Below, in pieces: positions 57,601 to 64,000 of a DNA stretch of 64,000 nucleotides. Position 1 is the stretch's first letter. Each line of letters starts with the position of its first letter. Under the pieces are notes generated by a model. It was not told the origin of the DNA. It saw only the letters and a program-made list of their open reading frames with translations, and did not search any database. The DNA is from JBGVSA01 sp047605765 (GTDB taxonomy: Bacteria > Pseudomonadota > Gammaproteobacteria > Burkholderiales > Rhodocyclaceae): NCBI GenBank assembly GCA_047605765.1, contig JASGFB010000006.1, positions 1-64,000 on the forward strand, written 5' to 3'. Position numbers and translations under genes: made by a program.

Positions 57601-60600
57601 ACTATTCGTATGATGCGTTGGGCCGCCAAATTGGGGTCAGTTATCAAAGTATCGAAACATACAATGCGGTATCTGACACGACTTCACCACCCTCTTGGCA
57701 GTCGCAGTACTCGAAAACGTACTACGACGCATTCGGCAATGCGACTGCAAACCGGGACGTCAGCGGCAACTTCAGCTACAAGATCTACGACAAGCTTGGC
57801 CGAATAATCGCGGATATCGATGCCGAAGGCTATGTCACGGCTTACTCGCGCGATGTGTTCGGTGATGTGAGAACACTGACGCGTTACGCTAACGCTACCA
57901 GTCTGCAGGCCGTCAGCTATCTCGGCGACGTTGAATACGGTGGTTCTCTGGCAAATGGCCGCAATGCCGACGTTGCCAATCTGCTGGCGTCGAGCAGCAT
58001 GAACTCGGGGCAGAATCGCATCCTCTGGATGAGCTACGACCGTATGGGGCATACCCAGGCGACCACGCAGCAGGCGATCTACACGTACGACCCGAACAAG
58101 GGCAGCAATGCCTACAGCTACGAATCGCTGATCACGCAAAGCACCTACGACGCATTCGGGCAACTGACGCGAATCGATCAAAAGAGCGGCACCTCGGTTG
58201 TGGGGAGCGAATTCTATTTTTACGACCAGTCGGGTAATCGCATTGCCACGGTCGATGCGGCTCATTACCTCACGCGAGAGTATTTCGACGGGAACGGACG
58301 AGTCACGACGCATATCGAATATGCGAACGACGTAGGAGGGGATGACCCTGTCCGCATCCAGTACAGCGGACAGACCTCCGAATATGGCGCCGCAGTGACC
58401 TTTGCGATGCCGACATCCAGCTATCTCGATCGCACCATTCTGACGAGATACGACGCACTTGGTCAGAAGACGTCCGAGACGAAGCTGGGCGTCGGCTACA
58501 CCACCGTGCACAACGCCACAGTGTCTGAACATGTTGGTGATCTGACCACATCGTACGAGTACGACGCCGTGGGGAACCTCACGTCGACGACTGATGCGAT
58601 GGGCGCCAAGACGTCGACCTATTACGATGCCATGCGCCGGATCGTTGCCATCAAAGCGGCAGATAACTCGATCATAGGTTTTGGTCGTGACGCCTTCGGC
58701 AACGTCGTCCAGCAAATCGCCTACCAGCGTACTGAAGCTCCGGACAACTATGTGGGGTTCAAGTTGGCTGACGCTGTCAAAGGTCGAATGATCCAGACAT
58801 CGACCTTCGACCATGTCACGCTCAGCCGCTATGACGCTCGCGGCAACGTCGTCCAGACGTCTGATGATTATGGCGGCCAAATCGGTACGCGCTACGCCTA
58901 CGACGCCGCAGGTCGCGTCACCAAACAATGGCAGGTGGTAACCGGCAACGACGGCACCAGTCAGACCCTGTACACCAAGTATGTGTACGACCGTCTGGGT
59001 CAGCAGACCAGCGTCATTCAGCCGACTGCCGACGTCAATTCCAACGGCACGTACGTCAAGGGCACGCAGTACAACGCATTCGGCGAGGTCGAAAGCCGGA
59101 CTGTCGATGGCGGCTGGTTCGAGTACAACGAGTACGACAACGCTGGTCACCTTATCAAGACCAACGCCGGAAATCCGTCTGTCGACAAGATCATGCTGTA
59201 CGACGTGCGGGGCCGGAATACGGCGCAGATCACCAGCGACGGTAGTCTCAATCTGCGCTACATGGGTGCGCAGTCTGCGTCGCAGTTGAGCAACGTCCGT
59301 CGTACCAACCAGTACTTCGATGCACTAGGCAATGTGGTGCGACAAGACACGCAAGGGCGTCAGAGCGTGCAAGGCGGTGTCTCGGTCAACGAGATGGTGC
59401 TGGCCTCGCCCCATGTGAATTCGTCCACCTACATCGGCGACATGCCGCGATTCCAGACCACCATCCCGTGGGACGGTCAGAACTCGGTGACCTTCAACTG
59501 GTCGTCACTCGACGGCTTGGGTGGCGGCGATGTCAAAGTGCAGTTCGAATACACCACCAATCAGCATTACGGCGGTGCCTACGGGCAGGGCGACGAGGTT
59601 ACTCGCACGCACACGGAAGTCCTCGCGGCAGGCCAGGCCAACAACGGTGCCACGATCACCTGGAAGGAAACCTACGGCCAAGTCGGCGACTGGGACAGCT
59701 CGCACGGCGGTATTAGGAACATCTTGCACGTAGCGGTCTACAAGAAGGACCTGAACGGCAACTGGCAACTGATGCTGGATCGCTCCAACTTCGGCTCGGG
59801 GCAGTCTTTCGTAGAGATCGACGCAGCGAATGACCCGAGCGCCAAGGTTGAGTTCTACGCACGGCCGATTGGTTCGAACGATTGGGGGGTACCGCGATCG
59901 ATCACCAACTTCGGCGAAGGTTACCGGTTCGACACCAATCAACTGGGCGCTGGCACCTATGAGTATCGGGTGACGATGCGACCCAACGGTGGCAACGCTA
60001 CCGAGTTCGCCAAAGGCACGCTCGTTGTGGGCAATGGCGTTAGCGTTTCGCCCACTGTCAATGGCAAGTCGACCTACGAGCAGCCGTCCATCTACCGCGC
60101 TTACGACCGCTGGGGCAACGTCATACGCCAAAGCGACGCGCGCATGCGCAACTGGGAGACCAACTACGCGTACGACGCCAACAACAACCTGATTGCGGAG
60201 TGGAAGCCATCCAGTACCGGCGCGGCGTACGGCGGGCCGGTGAGCTACACCTACTACGACAAGAATGGTGCGCAGGTCGGCACCATGGACGCCAACGGGA
60301 ACGTCAACACGACCGTTCGCGACGCAATGGGCCGCGCCACCAGCGAATACCACGCCGATGGCGGCCGCGTGAGCTATGTCTATGATCTCTTTGGCAACAA
60401 GGTGATCTCGCAAGACGCAGAAGGTGGCATCACCCGCTATTCGTACGACACGCACAATCGGCTCAAGCAGATGAGCACGGCCGGCATTACGAGCTATGCG
60501 CTCAACAACGATGATTCGGCCCGCAGTCTCGGCTACGGTTCGCTCAATACGTCCTGGTCATACGACGCAGCAGGGCGCGTGCTGAAGCAGACCAACTCGG

Positions 60601-63600
60601 ACGGTTCGGTCATTGCGTATGACTACGACCGTGCCGGTAACGTAATCAAGACGTCCTCGCCGGGCGGAATCACCACGTCGGCCCGCTTCGACAACGATGG
60701 CCACAAGGTGTGGGAGTCGGACGCCAACGGCAACGTGTCGACTTCCACCTATAGCCATTACGGACAGTTGGTGTCACGGACGGACATCGGCGGCGCAACC
60801 TATCAGTATCGATACGATCTGGCTGGACAGCTCGCGACCACGACCAGCAGTCGCGGTCAGAGCCTGCGCTACAAGTATGACCAGGCTGGTCAGCTCATCG
60901 AAGTAGACGACTTCGCTCTGAATCAACAGACGTACTACGAGTACGATCTCGCAGGCAATCACCTGCGTGAGCGCACGGTCCAGAACGGCATCGCCTACCA
61001 GGACAACTACCTTGCCTACGACGCGTTGGGCCGGTTGCGTTCAGTCGCCGATGGCCGAGTCAGCATGACTATCGACTACGACGACAACGGAAACCGCACG
61101 CATATCAAGACGAGCGTGCTCAACTCGAAGGACCAGCAGAGCGGCGGGGATAGCTACTTCGCGTACGACAAGATGAATCGCCAGATTCTTATTGACGGCG
61201 CAGCCAGCTACGACCCCAACGACAGTCGCAATATCAACTCCAAACAAGGGCACGTCGTCACGTACGACTACAACGGCAATCAGACTTCCGATCGCAGGTG
61301 GGGTACCAATGGCTCGGGGCAAGACACCGTCGTTACCGACAATTACCAGTACGACCGGATGGGCCGCCTGTACGCGACCTCTCGCGAGGGCCATGTGCTG
61401 GAGTACCGGTACTACGACACCGCATCACGCCTGATCAAGACTGATCGCGATGAGTCGTTTAGCAAGGCTTATACCGGCACCCTCTACAAGGGGGCTGGCG
61501 GGGCAGGGGCCCAAGGGGTGACCATTCGTTATGATGCGGCTGGGCGCGTGACCCAGCAGGTAACGCGCGACGCAAACCGTAGCGTCATGTCGACCACCAA
61601 CTACAACAGTTATGACTCGGCCGGGAACCTGATCGACTACCGAGTTTACGGTCAGTCGGGGTCCGAGACGCACGTGGTGAATACCTATACCAAGATGGAT
61701 GGGTATCGCCAGACCTATAGCGGCATGACGTTCGACTCGGGAAAGACCCACACCTCAGGTGCCACGACCCAGTACTACGACGTCAACAGCAATCTCGTGG
61801 GCGTTTCGGATCAGCGGCAAGAGACCTTTAATCGCTCGTTCATCAATGACATGAGCGGGAAGGTTCTGTACGTCAATCAGTACAACCAGATTCAACGTCA
61901 GCTTGTCGTCAACGACCAGGTCCTCGGCCGTTACGGTCAACAGATGACCGGTACTGACGAAAAGGGGCGCGCGCAGTTCAGCGACGTCACGGACTTCAAC
62001 TTCACCTATCAGAGTATTGATCCGGGCTCGTCTGGCAGTAATGCCATGAGCTACACCGTCCAGCAGGGTGACACGCTGGAGTCCATCGCACGATCGGTCT
62101 ACGGTGACAGCCAGCTTTGGTACGTGATCGCCGAAGCCAATGGTCTGGCGGCGTCGCGAGACCTGCAGGTGGGCTCGGTTGTCCAGGTGCCTAGCAAGGC
62201 GGGAATCGCCCACAACAACCAGAACACGTTCAAGCCTTATGACGCCAGCAAGATAGTCGGCGACACCACGCCGCAATTGCCAGCACCCGGGGCCGGCAGC
62301 GGGTGTGGCGGGGCGGCGATGATCATCATGATCATCGTGGCCGTCGTCGCGACGATCTTCACTGCCGGGGCGGCCGCATTGGCGATGATGAGTGCCGCTG
62401 GAGCGAGCGTGGGGTCGGTGAGCGCGGCTGCCATCATGTCTGCGGGTGGCGTGGCTTTGAGTGGCGGAGCTGCTGCCGTGGGCGCCGTCGGTGGGCTGGC
62501 AATGTCGACCACCATTGCCGTTAGCGCCGCCTTTATTGGCGGGGCTGTCGGGTCTATCGTAAGCCAGGGCGTTGGCATGGCGATGGGCGTGCAAGACAAG
62601 TTCTCATGGTCCAGCGTCGGTATTTCCGCTGTATCAGCGGCCGTTACCTCTGGTGCCGGTGCGGCTCTCGGTGAAACCGGAATGGCTACTCTCACCGCGA
62701 AAATCGGAAGCCAGAGTGGCGCTGCGGCCGTGCGTGCCGCAGCAATCAACGCGACGACGCAAGGCGTTGCTGTGGCGACGGGGCTGCAGAAGAAGTTCAG
62801 TTGGACTTCGGTTGCAGCCAGCGCGGCAGGCGGTGCGATGGGGCAGGCGCTTGGAGCCGGAGCTTCCGGCAATACCTTTGGAGAGAATCTCACGAGAGGG
62901 GCGATCGCAGGCATCGGCGCAGGTCTCACGACGGCCGCACTCAAGGGCGGGCGGGCGGACATTACCCAGGTCGCGGTGGACGCGTTCGGGAACGCTCTTG
63001 CCAACGGTATTGCTAGCTCTATGAGCAGCAAGGAAGGGGGCCAGGCACAAACACAACAGCGCCAAACGTACGTTGAAGATGGCACTGGCGACCATATTCA
63101 GTTTGGTCAGTCAGCCACGAGCGGGAACTACGACATACCGGGCGTTGAAGTTGATCCAAAAACAGGCCAGCCTATCTCCAAGGCGACAGGAGAGCCACAG
63201 AGGTACGACCTATCGAAACTGGATCAATACGCAGCTGCGGATAACGCGACTCGTCAAGGAACGCTGTCCGATGTGGGCAAGGGTCTGCTAAACGGGTTCG
63301 TTATGAAGCCTCTTGCTGCTGGAGATGCTTTGCTGACAGACTCGTTTGAAAGTGGCATGAATTGGCTTGTGCATCAGTTTAATCCGGAAGCAGAGCCGTA
63401 CCCTGGTGCAGGAAAACGCGTTGCCGCCTTCAGAGAGGGGCTGTTGAATTCTGTTGAAGCTGCTGCAGACACTCCCGCCTACATGTTTGAGAAAACAATG
63501 AATGGGGTAGCCTCCTTGTTCGGCATGAACGGAACGCCTTACCCGGATGCAGTTTCTCCGCGAGGGGTGTATAAGCTCATTGAAGATCAATTTGCCGCAG

Positions 63601-64000
63601 GACGTGAGGCCTTTTGGCGGGGGGATTACGAGGCATCTTTTGAAAATAACGGCCTTGGAGTTGCGTCGGCTCTCGGGCTGAGCAAGGCACCCTCTATCTT
63701 TGTCAGCGCGGCAAACAGAGTAGGCGGAGTCGCAATTAACGGCTCTACTCGCACCGTGCCGCTCGGCTTCGAGTCCGAAGCTCAGTTCATCAAGGCCTCT
63801 CAAGAGCTTCAGACTGCGCTTCGAAATAGCGGCATTGATGATGCTGTCGTTGGTGCGCGGGGAAGCTCTGTTACAGGGATTACGAACAATCCAAAGAGCG
63901 AAAATTTTGGCAACCCCTTCGGACCTGACAGCGATGTTGACTTTTTCGTGCAGAGCCAAAAACTAGTTGATGGCTTTAAGAAAACACCGGACTTCATTCA
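51603..64000 (+). CDS. Giant RHS/YD-repeat polymorphic toxin, 3' end outside the window
   Basis: One open frame of 4,132 codons up to the window edge; I checked the frame at several places from 52 to 64 kb and it holds. It starts MVGIVSGYSLGLNSSSLATL at an ATG preceded by GAGGACGG and has no Sec signal. Residues from about 50 contain an RHS entry region (YVNVANGNLVLQDVDQALAGLGLSSGLVRTYNS). Residues ~150-3300 are tandem YD repeats, which form a hollow cage in known RHS proteins. A LysM-like motif (YTVQQGDTLESIARSVYGDSQLWYVIAEANGL) is at about 3483-3515. A hydrophobic Gly/Ala-rich region (from 3573, MIIMIIVAVVATIFTAG) follows to about 3800. The last part has nucleotidyltransferase motifs: RGSSVTG with Gly4087-Ser4088, then SDVDFF with Asp4111 and Asp4113. 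No classic RHS-core PxxxxDPxGL motif was noticed before the LysM part. An immunity gene would lie outside the window. Confidence 0.92.
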   Translation, partial: MVGIVSGYSLGLNSSSLATLAQWGALGTSVQGRNGEGAYVNVANGNLVLQDVDQALAGLGLSSGLVRTYNSEGQYSGDGWSIGAALKRVVLSGALNTAGSSIVRTDADGAQSVYQYDVGRGLYVSTDGAGAYDTIASDGSKFIWTDGATGVKEDYEAGGAGRIVRQYDLEGHTVSYSYGGNGLLSCVTNANGESIYLDYSGNNLTQIRTETNDGGTIRQSTVVRYEYDELNRLKAVTVDLSPEDNNVSDGNVYRTQYSYYGTSQYIATVAQSDGTSLAFTYVQTSSGYKVATVTDGVGKTTTYNYDVNGATFVTDPLGLVTRYDYDGAGQLTKITPPAANGTNGSTTFVYDAQGNVRQVTDGAGNVVYMEYDVNGNQVLQRDSAGNTITRVYSADNRLLTETVYTVADPDGAGAGQPGGAQTKRYVYEDSPSHRLLFVVSSAGRVTEYRYQGSDSKPSSVIDHAVLYNVSGLSNTSVPSAWEMSQWSGSVSKANARRTDMGYDFRGQLRTSTTYSQLSVDGIGAAGGLTTHYIYDQYGRLIQTVSPAQGATTYVYDGLGRVITTTGAQGTTLTRYDDAHNSTTVTYANGLVTTSSFDAAGRLSSIQQSDSAQHNLGVTRYYYDADGRLLMSEDPTQARKWAVYDDAGRKVADVDGNGGVTEYVYNGAGQVTRTIAYFTPIDTRQLVDGNGNPARVSLNSIRPQSRADKDINTWRIYDGAGRLIKEVDGDGSVTETIYDGASQVVAVKRYAQRIDRTSLGNAPSSAMANPATDSVNDRVRRNFYDADGRLTGTLDEEGGLVVYLYNDAGNQTETIRYATPVSDWLRATGTLAQLVPATAAADIHTVSSYNARGQLVRQVDGESNVTENVYDANGNLTTSSRTDHVSGQVQTQTWTYDAFNRLTSSTSVENILTQYAYDSMGRLVSTVSAVNTADVRAVRTRYDALGRVTGELSAKGAALLTGYENQAQLDAIWSQYGVTYTYDNAGRRTSSIDANGNRTLFYYDLDGQLVATINALGEVEERQYTAIGQLSATIQHGSRLSNVGALVGGLLTTDVANALSSISNAAADSVYRYSYTMDGSLESATDARGNAVVHAYNAFNQESQRWEAIGNGSYLETAYEYDRRGLLLASVKDAAGLCIYASQKYDAFGRVIESVDANQNVSSRSYDRLGRVVTINDPTSSIRSISYDAFDRVLTQTDALNQATTYSYDTAGRSVTVRTPEGVQVTTYHNAFGQTSSVIDGNRVLTSYQYDVDGNLVSTAVQGQTQSSSEYDAAGRLTWTKDANQTKTVYTYDNANRVLTRVVDPGGLNIQTSYTYDAKGQRIATVDANGVVTTTRFDLDGHALTQTIDPSGLNLTTVYTYDAAGHVLSVTNPAGAVTKYVYDVLGRRVEEHVDANALNLTRNYTYDANGNVIASTDANTKVTRYVYDSGNRLIITVDPNGNVSRQTYDADGRLSSTTQYLQPIGMAGLGTTVTENDVVGRLPAVSGATAITNNRVYDRDGRLSYTIDGVGGVVSYTYDGNGNVTGRRAYANTITRGAWTEGTAPNVVADGSRDLIIRTVYDALNRIVFTIDGVGGVKQTQYDGVGNVLRTVSYYETMGMNSTLPTDWTDVALWMGSNLDVITTFTYDRANRLISSVDGMGAVKVRTYDPMGNLTKLIEYARPVSYGQTASDVTTDGNDRVTRMTYDTVGRLVFKVDALGGVTRKQYDRAGNVVADVAYLNTWTSTADPSTSWLLGLYDGSLRAAAYDRVTRYAYDGAGRQTFAMNAEGAVTQYRYDGVGHVVSQISYATPLNNQGYGLQVSASDLNAAVRLSLNSTVDRVTASAYDEAGRLIFYVDPRGYVTRYSYDGAGRVTETVKYAIALSSVGAGTVNDIANKIVANALDQRDTFVYDAAGRLISSSDSHSNTESFTYDGIGNKTSFTDKSRTATTYYEYDTVGRLTYKSDPEVAVTRVVTGSDGHLAIDESKSGMYRLGTHFNYDGLGNLIVMVEGLGSPEGRTTYYSYDALGRQIGVSYQSIETYNAVSDTTSPPSWQSQYSKTYYDAFGNATANRDVSGNFSYKIYDKLGRIIADIDAEGYVTAYSRDVFGDVRTLTRYANATSLQAVSYLGDVEYGGSLANGRNADVANLLASSSMNSGQNRILWMSYDRMGHTQATTQQAIYTYDPNKGSNAYSYESLITQSTYDAFGQLTRIDQKSGTSVVGSEFYFYDQSGNRIATVDAAHYLTREYFDGNGRVTTHIEYANDVGGDDPVRIQYSGQTSEYGAAVTFAMPTSSYLDRTILTRYDALGQKTSETKLGVGYTTVHNATVSEHVGDLTTSYEYDAVGNLTSTTDAMGAKTSTYYDAMRRIVAIKAADNSIIGFGRDAFGNVVQQIAYQRTEAPDNYVGFKLADAVKGRMIQTSTFDHVTLSRYDARGNVVQTSDDYGGQIGTRYAYDAAGRVTKQWQVVTGNDGTSQTLYTKYVYDRLGQQTSVIQPTADVNSNGTYVKGTQYNAFGEVESRTVDGGWFEYNEYDNAGHLIKTNAGNPSVDKIMLYDVRGRNTAQITSDGSLNLRYMGAQSASQLSNVRRTNQYFDALGNVVRQDTQGRQSVQGGVSVNEMVLASPHVNSSTYIGDMPRFQTTIPWDGQNSVTFNWSSLDGLGGGDVKVQFEYTTNQHYGGAYGQGDEVTRTHTEVLAAGQANNGATITWKETYGQVGDWDSSHGGIRNILHVAVYKKDLNGNWQLMLDRSNFGSGQSFVEIDAANDPSAKVEFYARPIGSNDWGVPRSITNFGEGYRFDTNQLGAGTYEYRVTMRPNGGNATEFAKGTLVVGNGVSVSPTVNGKSTYEQPSIYRAYDRWGNVIRQSDARMRNWETNYAYDANNNLIAEWKPSSTGAAYGGPVSYTYYDKNGAQVGTMDANGNVNTTVRDAMGRATSEYHADGGRVSYVYDLFGNKVISQDAEGGITRYSYDTHNRLKQMSTAGITSYALNNDDSARSLGYGSLNTSWSYDAAGRVLKQTNSDGSVIAYDYDRAGNVIKTSSPGGITTSARFDNDGHKVWESDANGNVSTSTYSHYGQLVSRTDIGGATYQYRYDLAGQLATTTSSRGQSLRYKYDQAGQLIEVDDFALNQQTYYEYDLAGNHLRERTVQNGIAYQDNYLAYDALGRLRSVADGRVSMTIDYDDNGNRTHIKTSVLNSKDQQSGGDSYFAYDKMNRQILIDGAASYDPNDSRNINSKQGHVVTYDYNGNQTSDRRWGTNGSGQDTVVTDNYQYDRMGRLYATSREGHVLEYRYYDTASRLIKTDRDESFSKAYTGTLYKGAGGAGAQGVTIRYDAAGRVTQQVTRDANRSVMSTTNYNSYDSAGNLIDYRVYGQSGSETHVVNTYTKMDGYRQTYSGMTFDSGKTHTSGATTQYYDVNSNLVGVSDQRQETFNRSFINDMSGKVLYVNQYNQIQRQLVVNDQVLGRYGQQMTGTDEKGRAQFSDVTDFNFTYQSIDPGSSGSNAMSYTVQQGDTLESIARSVYGDSQLWYVIAEANGLAASRDLQVGSVVQVPSKAGIAHNNQNTFKPYDASKIVGDTTPQLPAPGAGSGCGGAAMIIMIIVAVVATIFTAGAAALAMMSAAGASVGSVSAAAIMSAGGVALSGGAAAVGAVGGLAMSTTIAVSAAFIGGAVGSIVSQGVGMAMGVQDKFSWSSVGISAVSAAVTSGAGAALGETGMATLTAKIGSQSGAAAVRAAAINATTQGVAVATGLQKKFSWTSVAASAAGGAMGQALGAGASGNTFGENLTRGAIAGIGAGLTTAALKGGRADITQVAVDAFGNALANGIASSMSSKEGGQAQTQQRQTYVEDGTGDHIQFGQSATSGNYDIPGVEVDPKTGQPISKATGEPQRYDLSKLDQYAAADNATRQGTLSDVGKGLLNGFVMKPLAAGDALLTDSFESGMNWLVHQFNPEAEPYPGAGKRVAAFREGLLNSVEAAADTPAYMFEKTMNGVASLFGMNGTPYPDAVSPRGVYKLIEDQFAAGREAFWRGDYEASFENNGLGVASALGLSKAPSIFVSAANRVGGVAINGSTRTVPLGFESEAQFIKASQELQTALRNSGIDDAVVGARGSSVTGITNNPKSENFGNPFGPDSDVDFFVQSQKLVDGFKKTPDFI
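52050..61450 (+). repeat. Tandem YD (RHS) repeats
   Basis: The coding frame shows continual units such as YxYDxxGRLxxxxDxxGxxxxYxYD, each about 20 residues, over some 9.4 kb. Recurrent DNA patterns of the type tacgacgccgccggccg and gtcgacgccaatggcaac reflect this. Boundaries are approximate. Unit-to-unit variation is high, so this is an old expansion rather than a recent DNA duplication. Confidence 0.9.

Noticed and set aside
52050..61450. CRISPR array or other short-repeat DNA element
   Set aside because: The repeated patterns keep the reading frame, vary in spacing and sequence, and encode YD repeats.
51768..62594. Several long minus-strand frames rich in Val/Ile/Arg/Asp within the RHS region
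   Set aside because: They mirror the YD repeats (TAC GAC read backwards gives GTC GTA), which explains their length and repetitive composition; the plus-strand frame is continuous and matches RHS proteins.

Overview
The window is high-GC proteobacterial DNA. The core-gene block (nadE-glnB, smr, trxB, crp, ftsK-lolA-rarA, serS plus a tRNA-Ser) is the arrangement I associate with Burkholderiales, most likely Alcaligenaceae (Bordetella/Achromobacter relatives). That assignment rests on remembered gene order, not on a search.

Layout. (1) 1-226: the 5' part of a mannonate-dehydratase-type enolase-superfamily gene that runs off the left edge. (2) 376-11036: housekeeping genes: a NadE homologue with an eroded synthetase domain, P-II protein, a GH5 lipoprotein, an Smr-domain protein, thioredoxin reductase, a Crp/Fnr regulator, FtsK, LolA and RarA. 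(3) 11046-23640: a sugar-acid or oligosaccharide catabolic island. It has a LacI repressor with two operator-like palindromes, an intracellular beta-propeller protein, an orphan solute-binding protein, a frameshifted GntR regulator, an MFS sugar-acid transporter with an enolase-superfamily dehydratase, and an opposing operon of GntP permease, TIM-barrel isomerase and Gfo/Idh/MocA dehydrogenase. (4) 24030-27836: isochorismatase-like hydrolase, GlxA-type regulator, a small conserved protein, serS and tRNA-Ser(CGA). (5) 27837-28359: a gene-poor junction directly after the tRNA, which may be an old integration scar.

(6) 28360-49289 is the most remarkable part: one co-oriented run of 25 flagellar-type genes and a TPR gene: fliQ, fliR, flhB, flhA, flgF, flgG, flgA, flgH, flgI, flgB, flgC, fliE, fliF, a short fliG-like gene, fliH, fliI, fliJ, a fliK-like gene, flgD, flgE, a fliM/SctQ-like gene, fliN, fliO, fliP and a FliA-family sigma factor. 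It encodes a complete export gate, ATPase complex, MS ring, rod, P and L rings and hook. It contains no flagellin, filament cap, hook-filament junction, stator, chemotaxis or FlgM gene. The FliG-like protein lacks the torque domain and the FliM-like protein lacks the CheY-binding N-terminus. The order is a circular permutation of the usual fliM-N-O-P-Q-R-flhB-flhA order, with the break between fliP and fliQ.

(7) 49301-51316: four minus-strand genes, namely a small unknown, a TPR protein that resembles a secretion chaperone, and two small lipoproteins. (8) 51603-64000: one uninterrupted reading frame of more than 4,100 codons that leaves the window. It is a giant RHS/YD-repeat protein with a LysM-like motif, a hydrophobic glycine/alanine-rich region and a C-terminal segment with nucleotidyltransferase motifs (GS...DVD), so it looks like a polymorphic toxin. 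My leading hypothesis is that segments 6-8 form a non-motile, flagellum-derived secretion apparatus with an RHS toxin as neighbour and possible cargo. The gene content is read directly from the sequence; the secretion role is inference.
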